A stretch of DNA of 64,000 nucleotides. Origin: Ceratothoa steindachneri. Its lineage: Eukaryota > Arthropoda > Malacostraca > Isopoda > Cymothoidae. The stretch lies in contig OZ018317.1 of the NCBI GenBank assembly GCA_963969495.1, positions 33,109,503 through 33,173,502 on the forward strand. Reading direction: 5' to 3'. This document shows positions 20,257-31,995 of this stretch, piece after piece. A program made the translations under genes and the position numbers. Below the pieces are notes generated by a model. That model was not told the DNA's origin. It saw only the letters and a program-made list of their open reading frames with translations, and searched no databases. Positions within the stretch are counted from its first letter, which is position 1, and the number at the start of each line of letters is the position of its first letter.

Positions 20257-23253
20257 CTAGAACCATACTGATTTAAGGATATTACGATTACATCCGAGAC
20301 GGTGATCGAAGCTTTCTTTGTCAATAATTTGCTTTGCCACATTAGCACTCATCTTACCACTTTTTCTTTCCTCATATATTTCTTTTAAGGGTTCTAAAAT
20401 GTCATGAATGTAAGATGGCGAATTTTTTATGCGCATAATACATGTTGATGAAATATTCATGTCAAACCAGTAGCGATCAAAATGTAGAGGCAATGTATGG
20501 ATGATCAAAGATTCCATTATAATATATAGGTTACGGTACTGTTTTTTCGCCCTCTTAAGAATCTCAGAAGGTCTGCATTCCGTGTATTTATATTCTAAAA
20601 AAACATCCACTAATTTTCTTGAAATGTTCATAGCTTTAAATTTCGCCTTCGCGAGAATTTCAATTTGGGTCAAGACTTCCGCACTATTAAGAATCTCATA
20701 TAGCTGACTTTCTTCAACATTCAAAAGAAATTCTCCGTTTGTTCCAAAGTAAACGTGGGCATTAACCAAGGGTAATTGTTTGTATTTCAATTCTGCAATT
20801 TTATTTGGAAGGTCTACTGAATCAATTTCAGTGAAATCACAAGTCATTTCTTGCACATATTTCTTCCCTTACTCAATTTGCCTTTCGGCTGATTGAAGGA
20901 ACTCAGATTTGCTGCAATTATATTCGTTACCTGGGATGCTGGGGTCAGCATCTTTCGTACTCGTTTCCGAGGAAGTTGATAGCCTCTTTGCCGATTTTCT
21001 TTCATATTTTCTTTAAACCAATCTTCTTGTCTATCCAAATTCTCTTTGCGAAAGTAAACCTCAAATTTCTCCTCGACAACCTTGTCATGCAGAGATATCA
21101 GAGTAAATACATCAGGAATATCAATGTTTTCACATTCCACCTTTGTACAAAAGATAAAAGCTACCATGTAAGGTCGTAGAAGAATGCCTAGTAAGTGCAA
21201 CCACTGGCGATTAATGTTAGCACTGATTTTTTCGACTAACTTTTCACCAAAAGACCTGAGTTTGTCTTCCTCTTGCTGCATCGAATTGTGTTTCCAATAT
21301 TTAACTAATAAAGAAACTTGGACACTTTCATCTAGCTCTTCTAAAGTATATGCTCTTTCTTTGAGATGTTGTTCGAGTTCTTGTTGGAGATGTGTTCGAC
21401 CCGTCACCCATATTTAATTCATCTGAGTATTGTCGCGGAGAAACTTGATAAGGTTGATTACTTTGTCCTGCTCAGTTTTCGAAATCTCATCGAGTGCATC
21501 TAATAATATTCTGATCGGATGACTACCAAAGATGAACTGTCGAAGCAATGCACTTGGAAACTCACCTTCGCACTTCTCGATATTCTTAAAAAAATTAATA
21601 ACCTCCTCATAACAATCAGCTGTTAACGTCTTTAGTTCTCTTTTGATAGCATTCAACGGAATATTGATAATCCAAGTGTAGTTTTCGACATTCTCAGCAA
21701 ACACCCTAGCATTATTTTTGGTGAAACACGTTTTTCCGATTCCAGGTTGACCAGTTATTATCCAGATTCGCTTTTTTGTAGTTGAATCGTCATTAATTAA
21801 GTAATTTTCGGTGATATTTTCACGTTTTTTATCATTATTTTCGCGCACTAATTTTCGGGAAATGTAATAATGCTTTGTCTCTGAAAATTCTGGACGTGGT
21901 CGAGCGACACAGATACGTTGACGACAGAATACTAAACTTAACAGATCAAGCGTGAGTAAGTTTCTGTCGTCTTTAACCATTTCTTGAACTTTTAGTACTT
22001 TACCTTAAAAGTTGATATCAGATTCCAATGCGCGTTGACAAAGGTTTTCCTTCGATAACCACTCGCGCTTACAAAATCCCCGTTCCCTTTTCACTCCATA
22101 GTCAAACCATTGTTCAAATTCATCGCAGAAGGCCGTGTACTCTCTTGGCTCCATCAGTTTTCTTGTCACACTTTTTACATCTTTAAGATTGGTGACGAAG
22201 ACAAGCAGGTTCAGGAACTCGTTGATATTCTCGTCAACTTTAAGTCCATCAATCACCTCTTCTGATGGCAGGTATTCATAAGGCTCTCCGAGTTTTGAAG
22301 TCTTGAAAAAGTTGTTTTTGATATTAAATTTCAGCTCCTTTAAGAACATTTCCGGCGATTTCCGGGTTTTACTATACTCATCAAAACGCTTCCTAAATTC
22401 TGAAATCTTTTCATCCTTAACACCAAGCATCTGTATCAAGTTCGCTTCCTTTTGTGTTTTTATATTTTTTATCAAACTTTTCCAAAGCATCTAACAAAGA
22501 TTCTCCGAAATTCTTCACGTCGCCATCAGCTGAAAAATCCCATAATTCAGATTTGAATCCTTTTGTGTCGGAGTCTATTACGTGTTCCACCAGTGCTCTT
22601 TGGTAGTCTTTAATGAGGCTCTTCTTTTCGTCTTTGATCATGCTTGCTACATCGATATGGGAATCACATATCAAGTACTCCACTAACTCAGTGGCTAATC
22701 TTTGGCGTGTTGTCAGGTAACTGTGAGAGAAGATATCTCGTTTCACATCATCTGATATCTTTAGTTTGACGAGGCTTGCATCTGTTTTAAATATAGGATC
22801 CTTTGTCCTTTTCTCTGTATTTATATCTCTCAAATTGTCATCCAAAACTATATTGGTAACCATGTAGAGAGTTTGAAGCTGTGCGCCATCAAAATCGTAG
22901 TCTCTTAAGATGCTTGTCTTGGATTCGACATAGTAGTCATAATATTTTGGCAAATAAAATTCGCTGTTTCTGTTTTGCCCAAGTGCCTCGTAGTCAATGG
23001 TGCCATTTTCGTTTTGTTTATGTTTGAGTTGTGCGAGCAAGATTTCTCTTTTTCTTCCCCTCCCCGATTCCTCGGTGATGACGACGATATCGTCGAACTT
23101 CCCGATACAAATTTTTTCTCTGGTAAAGTTGAAATTTTGGAAGTTAGCGTCGATGAGGCGTTTGAACAAGAGCGCCGAAAGATCCCTTTCGAAGTCCTTG
23201 CCGTGTTTCCCGCGGTCGCCGCTCTCCCCACTCAAATGCCACTTGGCACTCAT
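20257..23253 (-). pseudogene. NACHT/STAND NTPase with N-terminal PD-(D/E)XK-like domain
   Basis: About 1000 codons in one nearly continuous minus reading, with no intron seen. Start ATG at 23253. Residues 53-58 FDDIVV and 75-79 QLKHK fit the D...(E/Q)xK core of restriction-endonuclease-like nucleases. Next is a helical linker, then Walker A GQPGIGKT (21729-21752), Walker B ILLDALDEI (21483-21509) and IWVTGRTHLQQELEQHL, the motif after Walker B typical of NACHT proteins. The C-terminal 300 residues are alpha-helical without obvious ankyrin or leucine-rich repeats. Four breaks are visible: frameshifts near 22470 and 20865 and in-frame TAA codons at 22005-22007 and 21414-21416. STAND NTPases oligomerise on sensing a ligand; the fused nuclease-like domain suggests an effector. 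A mariner-type element lies 59 bp upstream. The breaks could be real decay or assembly errors in A-rich runs. Confidence 0.75.
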
Positions 23254-23311
23254 GAATCCCGAACTAGACTCGAGAAACTAGAGTCGTCTCTCTTCCATAA
23301 GGATCTATGTA

Positions 23312-24572
23312 AAGGGTCTTTCAACTAGGATCCTCTAGCTTTGTCAGGCTATAGTGGCCATGTTGTTTAAGCGACAACTGGAAATCTCAGTGTGAACTGT
23401 TCAGTAGTACTTGGCAGGTCACAATGGTAGGTTATAGCGTTGAACAGTGTGTGCAAGTCATCAAATGTTATTATCAAAATCAGTGGTCCGTTCCCCAAAC
23501 GTTCCGCGCTTTACCTGATTTCTATCCTTGCCACATTCGTCCTGCCGAGTCCACTGTGCGACGCTTGGTGGCCAAATTCGTTGCAATAGGGTCGAACAAC
23601 AATCAGCCAACACCCGTACGTCGCAGAAACGCAAGGTTTGCTAAAAACATCGCTGCGTAAATGAGAGTGTACGGGAAAATCCGAGGCAGTCAATTTCTCG
23701 TCGTTCACAACAACTTGGCCTTCTGCGACTTCTGTTTGGCGAATTGTGCGTAGGGACTTGGGTCTGCACCCGTACAAAATCCAACTTACCCAGGAACTTA
23801 AGGTAAACAACCATATAGAACGCCGTGTGTTCGCTGATTGGGCTCTAGAGCAATTGGAAGTTGCCCCAAATTTCCCCCCAAAAATCATTTTCAGTGACGA
23901 GGCCCATTTTTGGATGAATGGATTTGTGAACAAGCAAAATTGTCGGATTTGGGGCGAAAACAATCCACATGAGATACACCAGCACCAATTTCATCCCAAC
24001 AAAATCACTGTTTGGTGCGGATTTTCATCTAACAGAATCATCGATCCGTATTTTTTTGAGAACGAAGATGGGATTGCCATAACCGTCAACGGCGAGACCT
24101 ACATATCGATGATAAGCAACTTCTTGTGGCCTCAACTGGATTATATGCCTGATATGGATACTGACGACATGTGGTTCCAACAGGACGGCGCTACGTGACA
24201 CAATGCGCACGCCACGATAGACATTTTTCACCAGCGATTTCAGGGCAGGGTCATCTCGCGTGGCGGCAACGTCAACCGGCCACCGAGATCATGCGATTTA
24301 ACGCCATTAGACTACTTTCTTTGAGCCTACCTTAAATCGCGGGTCTATGCGAATAATCCGCAAACAGTTGATGTCCTCAAAGTCAACATAATGAACACCA
24401 TCCAGCAAATTCAGCCAGATTTATGCGACACAGTCATCGAAAATTGGGCTTCTCGAATACGTTCCACCGAGCGAAGCCGCGGCGGTCATTTGAACGACGT
24501 CATATACCACACTTAATGCCATAAAATGTACTTTCAAATTTTAAAATCGAGCGACCTTATTGAAAGACCCTA
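23312..24572 (+). mobile_element. Tc1/mariner-superfamily transposon, nearly full length
   Basis: The terminal inverted repeat GGGTCTTTCAA at 23314-23324 is matched by TTGAAAGACCC at 24560-24570. Each end is bordered by TA (left TA-AAGGGTC, right GACCCTA-TA), the target of this superfamily. The 1.26-kb unit contains a single transposase gene in forward orientation. Insertion is upstream of the NACHT gene and did not break its coding sequence. Confidence 0.85.
23424..24516 (+). pseudogene. mariner-type transposase
   Basis: The start ATG at 23424 opens an HTH region (EQCVQVIKCYYQNQWSVPQT, then ESTVRRLV). This is followed after a frameshift by SISRRSQQLG and, from 23746, RRDLGLHPYKIQLTQELK. The catalytic core has IIFSDEAHFWMNG (first Asp), MWFQQDGAT (second Asp) and CDLTPLDYFL (third Asp), with 36 residues counted between the second and third, so a DD37D-like type. 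The reading ends at 24516. Defects: frameshift(s) between 23640 and 23760, a TGA right after QQDGAT at 24196, and a TGA within DYFL*AYLKS at about 24323. Otherwise well preserved, so insertion is fairly recent. Confidence 0.85.
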
Positions 24573-25215
24573 TATATTCTCTTTCTTTTGTTTTGAAAAC
24601 TTTGACGCAATTTCAACGTTTCCTGTCCACTAACGCAATTTCTCTAATTTCTCCAAAGCCAGGAAACCGTTCTGGAAGAAAGAAAAAATATATCATCAGG
24701 AAATCGTCTGCTATCAGCAAGAACCCACTAAAAGTAATACATTTTTCGTGCAAGTGAAAATTTAGGTAAAGATTCAATCAAAATTTGTCCATCACATCCT
24801 TTTGGAAAAATAGAAGAGGGCTGAACCAGACTCGGATATGAATTACATGCAAAATCATTTAGTTTCCTTGACACAGCTTCATCAAATGGGTGCATCTTCA
24901 GGGACATATATCGGAGCATTCCATTCCGTAGGCATATTCATAAGTTAGACTTTTGTGACTTTGTTCACCTCCCACTTGCATTAGCCAAGACTAAACAATA
25001 AAAAACAATAACGAACAGAAACCAAACAAAAACAGTACAAAATAAAGAAGCAAGATGTACGTTCATGCGCCAGGAGGAAGCACCGGATCACGCACCTAAC
25101 ATCAAATAATTACCAATAAATTGAATGAAACCAGAGTCATGTAAGAGATTAAAGAGTCCAGAGGTATGTGTGCACGAACTCGTCTCGGGTACAAGGGATA
25201 ATAGGTAATGAGCCC
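24573..25215. other. no gene recognised
   Basis: AT-rich sequence between the mariner element and repeat J. A 63-codon minus frame (24919-24728, MLRYMSLKMHPFDEAV) matches nothing I know. It might be former upstream sequence of the NACHT gene. Confidence 0.4.
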
Positions 25216-26533
25216 ACACTCAAATTGTGTGTTTATTATGTTTGGTGGTTGTCGATGGCGAGAATTTTTGTTTCAGCGTGGAAGTTGTGAATTGAAGGGG
25301 GTTTAGTGCAGCCAGTCGTGATGCGGATGACACTCCTTTGTATTGTTTGTATCTTTTGTAGGTGCATTAGATATGATTGTGAGGATGAGTAATTTAGTGT
25401 CATGTTGTCATGTAGATAAACTGTTTGTAAAGAATGTTTAGTTTCTTTGTGTTGCCGCAAGTTGGTGCTTGTGAATGTTTTTTGTGTGTTGAGCAAAGTG
25501 CAAGTGTCGGTCAAGAGTGACACTCCGTCATGTAGGGTTATGGTTGAGTGGGAGAAGTTTGTTATGGACAAAGATGTTTGGCCGTTAAGTTGACTGCTGA
25601 AAGTCAGGGCAAAAGGAGACTGTTGATTTGTGGTTGGGGTGGACATTCTGTTTAGGGTGAACTAGTTTTGCAGGTGTTATATGATGCGTAGGTGTTTAGA
25701 TGGACTGAATTGGTAGTGGGGAGGTGAAGAGGTTGAAGAGAGTTGAGTAGAGGAAGGAGGAGACTGCACACACAAGAGCAGTTGAGTAGATACGAATTAA
25801 AGAGCAGTGTTCAGCGCCCCAAGTTTTTTGGGACTGGGAAAGTTGAGAGTAATGGGTAGCGGATAAGAGGGGGGGAGATTTGTTATTTTAGCTATATGCT
25901 CCCTTTTGGCGGCTACTAGCGAGGGCGGAGCCTAGGAAATGACAAAAAGCCTATCTATAGTCCAAGTAGAAAAAAGATATCAACAAATATCTGGAAAAAA
26001 TGTTTCAGGACCGGAACAAGTCCCGACTCTCTCTGGTGCTTGAGCGTTAAACCAACAATTTAAATGTTTAAACACTCTGGAGGAGACTCCTAAGATGGTA
26101 CCCATTTGACGTGATATAGAATATCAAAGGAAGAAACTTTGGAATGGATAAAATATTAAAATTCGATAAATAGGTAGCATTTTTTAAGACCATGGTCAAT
26201 TCTTGACTAGGCAGGTTAGATATATAAATTTTCCTCGCAATGAATTGACCACGGACGAATTCACATGGCGCCTATCTTCTGATGGGAGTGGTTCGGAGAC
26301 CACTTAAAGTATCCACTGAGATAGGTGCCAGACAATTGTGAATGGTGGCAAATCCCATGCCTAAACAGCAATTAGAACCTTCCAATAATCTAAAATGGCC
26401 AAACCTTATGAGAATACGTTCTTGGACCCCCCTTGACCTTGGAGGCACAACTCTTAGATACTAGGGCTGGGTTGATTTTGTACCGGTATCTATGTAACTA
26501 TCGTGAACTCGAGGTACCTCTCTTTAGGGGAAT
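25216..26533 (-). repeat. repeat unit J, copy 1
   Basis: About 1.3 kb that recurs inverted at 61795-63133 with few differences. Shared landmarks, in unit order, are ATTCCCCTAANGAGAGGTAC, GAAGATAGGCGCCAT, AGCACCAGAGAGAGTC, and an RT fragment at the far end. The outer end abuts the last bases of a CR1 copy at 26534. Confidence 0.85.
25236..25646 (-). pseudogene. non-LTR RT C-terminus in repeat J
   Basis: This open frame of 136 codons ends KIQTIQRSVIRITTGCTKPP, then FHAETKILAIDNHQT. The pattern LQ..Q..ALR..TGCT....HLH.E.K.L....H is the conserved end of the RT region in jockey/RTE-like LINEs. Upstream residues (SLSITNFSHSTIT..GVSLLTDTCTLL) fit a degraded LG(V/I).FD..LTF thumb block. The homologous copy at 62725-63120 has the same frame with stops. 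No catalytic palm is present. Confidence 0.6.
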
Positions 26534-28430
26534 CTGCAGTCATCCTTCAAAGAAGCAAAGTCCGTTAGTATGGAATTGCGGAAATTCTAGTTTGTAATCG
26601 TGGTTACGTGTAGCATTTGCGTTCAACGTGAACAGCCTCCTGTGATCTACGTTTTCAACTCCTCGCATTATCTTAAAAGTTTTAATCAGCTGGCCTCTTA
26701 ACCGGCGCGTCTCCAAGAAGAACATCCCCAGTTCTCGTAGCCTATGCTGATAACTTTTATGTCTAAGAGAGGGACGGATAAATTTTGTGGCTCTGGCCTG
26801 TAGCCTTTCCAGGCGTTCAATACCCTTCCTCAGGGTTGGGGACTAGAATTGTACGGCGTATTCAAGGTGTGACCGGACTAGAGAGTTGTACGAGGCGAGA
26901 ACAAGCTGCTTATTTCGGAAGCGAAGATGCCTCTTTATGTACCCCCAGCATTCGCTGGGCCCTCTTTTCCACCTGGAGGCACTGCTTGGAGAACTTTAGA
27001 TCACTGCTGATTAGCACCCCCAAATATTACTCAAGGTCAGTGGTATCTAGTTGTTTGACTAGCAAGGAGTAGTTTCCCAGAGGATTAGCATGGCCGTTGT
27101 GCATTACCTTGCACTTGTCAAGGTTAAATGGCACCTGCCACCTTTCTGACCACTCGCCTATCCTTAGAAGGCTATTTTGCAGGCGTTCCACTCCTTCTCG
27201 CGAGCTCACATTACCTCCTAGCTTGCTATTATTGGCGACCTTGGCTATCGAGCATATTACTCCTTCGTCTATATCATTGATGTAGACGATGAACAATAGA
27301 AGCCCAAGTACTGAGCCCTGGGGCACCCCGCTACTGACTGGCGTCCATTGCGAGGCTATCCCGTTGATCTTTACTCGTTGCCTCCGTCCCGAGAGCCAGT
27401 TTTTTATCCATTCGGCTACCTTTCCGGTAATGCCAAGGGCGCGGACTTTATTTATCAACTTGCGGTGTGGTACCTTATCGAAGGCTTTTTGAAAGTCCAG
27501 GTATAAGATATCTACAGATCGACTACGGTCATAGTCACTCAAAATACCGTGGCAAAATTCTAGTAGATAAGTGAGACATGAACGGTTGTTGAGAAATCCG
27601 TGCTGGGAATCCCAGATCAAGTTGTGCGACTCTAATTGATGCACTATACGGTCTGCGATTATTCCCTCGAGTAATTTGCCTAAGATGGATGTCAGACTAA
27701 TAAGCCGGTAATTACCCGGGTATTCGTGGTCCACCTTCTTATAGATGGTAATCACGTCTGCTATTCTCCAGTCTTCCGGTACCTCTCTAGTTTTCAAAGA
27801 TTTGTTGAAAATGGTGGTGAGGTGTGGAGCGACCTCTTCACTAACTTCTGGGAGGACTCTAGGAAGAAAGCCATCGGACCTGGAGACTTATGCGGGTTAA
27901 GGTTTCCTAGTCTGGCTTCTACTTCGTTTCTCTCTAAGAATATTTCGTATAAGTTTTCGCCCTCTTCGAGATGAACCCCCGGCCTCGGATCTAGACCGTC
28001 AACTTCCCTCGTAAATACGGAGGCGAAGTATCCGACCAACACGCTGGCGAGGCCTAGCTCTGACTTCCGTAGCACAAGATTGTCATCTCTCAGCGGTCCT
28101 ATGCTATGGCGAATCAGCTTGCGGCTATTGACATGCAGGAAGAATTCTTTCGGAGTATCTTTACAGCGGGAGGCAACCCGAACTTCTTCTCTGCGCTTAG
28201 CTCTGCGTACCAGTGCTTTAACTTGCCTAAACTTTTACCTGTATTGAAGAAGCCTTTCTTCATTACGGTTGGCTCCTTAGTTATTGTAGGCAGTTTTCCT
28301 GTTCCTTATCACTGCGGCGATACATCGATTGAACCATCTCGGTTGGAGAGGTTTGCCGCTCATCCTTTTGCTGAGGACAAAGGCAAACTGTTGGGTCATA
28401 AAATTTTCTTTAAACTCCAACCATTTGTCC
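26534..28430 (-). pseudogene. CR1-type RT (copy 2)
   Basis: Frames 28075-27794 (linker; FASVFTREVD and NLNPHKSPGP, the HKSPGPD block) and 27797-27027 (main RT) are followed by a frame from about 26900 to 26540. RT landmarks are TSILGKLLEGIIADRI, DSQHGFLNNRSC, ILYLDFQKAFDKVPHRKL, VSSGVPQGSVLGLLLF and VANNSKLGG in place of FADDTKL. The end reads ETRRLRGQLIKTFKIMRGVE. Both catalytic Asp residues are replaced by Asn. The main frame is open for 256 codons. Confidence 0.85.
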
Positions 28431-29214
28431 GAAGCTCCTTCTCCTGTTGCGGGACAAGTCGAGCTATCGCATCCCGAAAACCCACAAATTCGTGCATCGG
28501 AAGTCGGGTTTAAAGATAGCGACGTTAGAGTGTCTCTTACATGGAATGTGGACGGAAAACGTGACCGTGCGGTGATCGCTCCCGCCTAGACACTCTCTTA
28601 CGTTGAGTCCGGATACCATGCCGTCCTCGGTGGTAAACACCAAATCTAACATGTTCTCACCCCTCGTTGGCTCCTCTACCCATTGTGTGAGGAAGTTATC
28701 CTGAGCAAACTCGATCAATCTTCTCCCTTCCACATCGTCTGTCCAGTTCCTTCAGTCAGTCCCATGGCAGTTGAAGTCACCAATGACCAAACTCATGCGA
28801 CTATTTATGATGTCGGTAAACCTTTGCGTACAGGCTTGAGTCTCACTCTTCTAACTGTCTTTGCGGCCTGTAAACCACCGCTACTCGATAAGAGGAGCTA
28901 GTACAATCTATGTCTAGCCCTAAAATCTCGAGACCAGATCTCAGATTGCATTCGACAGCGGGGAAACAGTTCCGGACGTATACCAAAACTCCGCCGCCCT
29001 CTCGACAAGGTCGGTCACGGTGGAACATTGTATAACCGGGGATCGCAAACTTACCCTCGAAATCTCGCTTGCCAGTATGGATCCACGTTTCTATGATCGC
29101 CACGATATCTATTCGGTTATCGGAGGCCAATACAGACACAAGTTCGTCCCAATTGTTCCGTTTCAACCTCGCGTTAAAAAATAAAACTTTTAGGGAACTC
29201 TGGCTAGTCCGCAA
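28431..29214 (-). pseudogene. CR1-type AP endonuclease domain (copy 2)
   Basis: From 29214 the frame reads SLKVLFFNARLKRNNWDELV, then DIVAIIETWI, PGYTMFHRDRPCREGGGVLV and VVYRP. Frame 28733-28464 gives NFLTQWVEEPTRGENMLDLV and the terminal GGSDHRTV block. These are the N, E, and SDH motifs of the endonuclease that nicks target DNA for LINE priming. A break lies between 28843 and 28733. No ORF1 precedes this copy: at 29230-29395 the sequence passes into a (GA)n array. Confidence 0.8.
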
Positions 29215-29394
29215 GCTCCCTCCTCTAACGCAGTTCCCGACGACTCGAATGGAGTGTTGTTCTGAGAAAGGGACCCATTACCATGAGTTTCCTCCGAGTT
29301 ACCTGGATCTTCTCCACCTGGGACCGGTTCTCCGTCATCGGCAGGGCTTCCATTACTCTCTGGTTGCGGTTCAGCAGGGTCTCTTGCAGTAGAA

Positions 29395-29453
<59 letters not shown>

Positions 29454-29462
29454 GAGAGAGAG
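29395..29462. repeat. (GA)n microsatellite
   Basis: Imperfect GA tract at the 3' end of CR1 copy 3, next to two GTAACAAGGA units (TTACTCCTTG on the minus strand), which resemble the short 3' tail repeats of CR1 elements. Confidence 0.9.
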
Positions 29463-29603
29463 TAACAAGGAGTAACAAGGAAAAGATGTAGCCTAGTAGA
29501 CCTTACTATCCATTCAAAGAGGGTACCTTTGAGGGAAAACTTGAACAGCCGCAGTCCTCTTAAGGATCAGATTGATGCTCTAGAAGAGCACTCACGCCAA
29601 GCT

Positions 29604-31075
29604 TCAAGTCTTCAAGCGGCTATTTTTCAAGACTTTGTCTAGTCTCGACTTGAACTGTTCAACAGAATTGCTGTTGACAACTTCAGCTGGAAGTGCGTTC
29701 CAAGTGCCGCAGATGCTATATGTGAAAGATTTCCCCACACATATCACGCTAGTAATGCTTTTTTTAGAATTATAGACGTGATTTCTTGTTCTGCTCCGGC
29801 TAAGCTGGAAAATATCCATGTAGTCTACAATTTCGAATCCTCGAAGTATTTTGAACACTACGATAAGCTGACCATGCAGTCCCCGGGTCTCCCATGAGAT
29901 CATGTCTGAATCCCGTAATCTATCTTCGTAACTCTTGTGTCTGATATAGGGGATCAGTTTGGTTGCTCTGGCCTGCACACGTTCTAATCTTACGATATCC
30001 TTTCGAAGCGAAGGACTCCAAAATTGTACTGCATACTCCAGGTGCGGTCGGACAAGGTAGTTATACAAACAAAGTACTATCTCCTTATTCCGATATCCAA
30101 ACTGTCGCTTTATACGAGTATAACTTAAGATCATTTGGGCTTTCTTCTCCGCATTAACACACTGTCTGGAGAACTTCTGATCACTATTGATAGTTACACC
30201 CAAGTCTTTCTCAGTGTCGGTGGATTCAAGATCAGTGTCCTTAAGGATATACTGAGAGTGGGGGCTTCGGTGGCCGATATGCATCACTTTGCATTTGTTC
30301 ACGTTAAAAGGCATTTGTTCAAGTTAAAAGGCATTTGCCACGTGTCCGACCACTCTCTAATCTTCCGAAGATCATCTTGAAGGCGGGCAGTATTTTCTTC
30401 CTTTGCGAAGTTCATACTAAGCTTGGTGTCATCGTCAAATTTAGAAATCTTCGCAACCATGTCACCGTCCATGTCGTTGACGTAGATGATGAACAGTAGT
30501 GGTCCCAGGACAGAACCTTGGGGAACACCACTAGTAACGGGCACCCATTCAGAAGCCTGCCCATTCAACACCACCCGTTGCCGTCTGCTACCTAGCCAGT
30601 TTCTGCTATGCCCAGCGCACGCACTCTCCGGAGGAGGCGGTGGTGTGTACCTTATCGAAGGATTTTTGAAAGTCTAAGTAGATAACATCCACCGCCTTAT
30701 CCCGGTTGTGGTCACTAAAAACGAAGGAAAGAATTCCACAAGATTGGTTAGGCATGAACGTTGCCTTCAGAACCCGTGCTGGGAACAGCCCAATTGTAAG
30801 TTGGACTCTAAATATGACTTTATTTTGTCCACCACGATGCTTTCCATCAGTTTATCGACTATTGAGGTTAAGCTAATAGGTCGGTAGTTCGACGGCTGGC
30901 TAGGGTCTCCTTTCTTAAAGATAGGAATCACCTCCGCTTCTCACCAGTCTCTAGTAACGCATCCGGTCCAGATTGACATGTTGAAGATTGTGCTCAGATG
31001 TCGTGACACTTCATCGCGCACTTCTTTAACACTTGAAGTAGAAACCCGTCGTGGCCAGGGGACTTATTCGTCTTT
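29604..31075 (-). pseudogene. CR1 RT (copy 3)
   Basis: Frame 30574-30299 gives VTSGVPQGSVLGPLLFIIYV and KFDDDTKLSM, so the catalytic DD is retained. Frame 30314-29604 continues for 236 codons. It includes the thumb and C-terminus: TDTEKDLGVTINSDQKFSRQ, YLVRPHLEYAVQFWSPSLRK and TRGLHGQLIVVFKILRGF. The N-terminal half (31075-30580) is readable only across several frameshifts. A duplicated block at 30299-30325 (GTTAAAAGGCATTTG twice) shifts the frame in the middle. Confidence 0.85.
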
Positions 31076-31078
31076 AGA

Positions 31079-31990
31079 TCAGTGATCTTTTTTTCTACTT
31101 CTCTTTGGGTGAAGTCCATTTCCTCCAGATTTTCCCCCCAAGTAAGAATCCGTGGACTGGAGGATGGGATCACATTCTTCAGTAAACAGTGAAGAGAAGT
31201 AGTCGTTCAGGAGGTTAGCATTTTCTGCATCTCGGTGCTTTAATGCACCCTCCTCATTCAATAAAGGGCCAATCGTGCGATGGATTGGTTTACGGCTGTT
31301 TACATAACAAAAGAACTTCTTGGGATTCTCCTTGCAAATTCTCACCACGCGTAGCTCGTCGGCACGCTTTGCCGCCCTTGTGCTGGACTTCACTCTCCTA
31401 GCTAGCCTACGGTACTCGTCAAAGTCACCAGAAATCTTTGACTGCCGGTACACCGTTCGTTTCTCCCTCAGCAGTGGACCAATTTCTCGATTAAACCACC
31501 TTGGTTGAACAGAAGACAGACGAAGGCTTTTCAAGGGATGAATTGTGATTGAAGACTCATGAACGTAGTTTGAATCTATTCCACGAATCTTCAACATCCT
31601 CCTACATGTCTAGCCTCGCATCAGTCAATCCAGCACGAAGACCTACAAAGTCTACTCTTCTCAAATCAAGTTTCCTCGAATTACTAGTCGCAGACTCTAC
31701 CTTGGGGACCTTGACTATAAATCTGACTAGGCGGTGATCACTGCCCCTGAGCTCTTTGCATACAGAGAGATCCTCAACGATGTCATCCTCAGAGGTGAAA
31801 ACCAAGTCGAAGGTATTATTGCCTTTCGTCGGCTCTCTCATACAATATCAAAACCACCACCCTCTCTGTCTGGCCTATCCTTTTGGAAGAGTTGCTCCGC
31901 GAAGGTCGTTCCAGGGGTGACTTTGGCGTACTGGTGCACGTCCGCCCTGACTCTAGGCTCGACCGTCCTTTAAGTCCGCTCCACGACATC
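31079..31990 (-). pseudogene. CR1 endonuclease remnant and RT linker (copy 3)
   Basis: Frame 31841-31602 begins EPTKGNNTFDLVFTSEDDIV and holds the final GSDHRLVRF motif of the endonuclease. Frame 31597-31079 is the linker (QPRWFNREIGPLLREKRTVY, the WF..E motif; NLLNDYFSSLFTEE). Upstream only DRPDREGGG is left, near 31870. The stretch carrying the catalytic middle, present in copy 4 (about 200 codons), is deleted between GGG and EPTKG. Confidence 0.75.
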
Positions 31991-31995
31991 TTGTA

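Noticed and set aside
20257..23253. Introns or programmed frameshifting in the NACHT gene
   Set aside because: At each break the protein motif resumes within a few bases and no GT...AG pair of plausible length is present. There is no conserved slippery-site plus structure that I can see, so simple mutation or sequence error is more likely.
22975..23328. Forward ORFs of 94-117 codons opposite the NACHT gene
   Set aside because: They mirror the well-supported minus-strand coding frame and contain no motif of their own.
23511..23963. 150-codon minus ORF across the mariner element
   Set aside because: Antisense shadow of the transposase; the forward frame has HTH and catalytic motifs in order.
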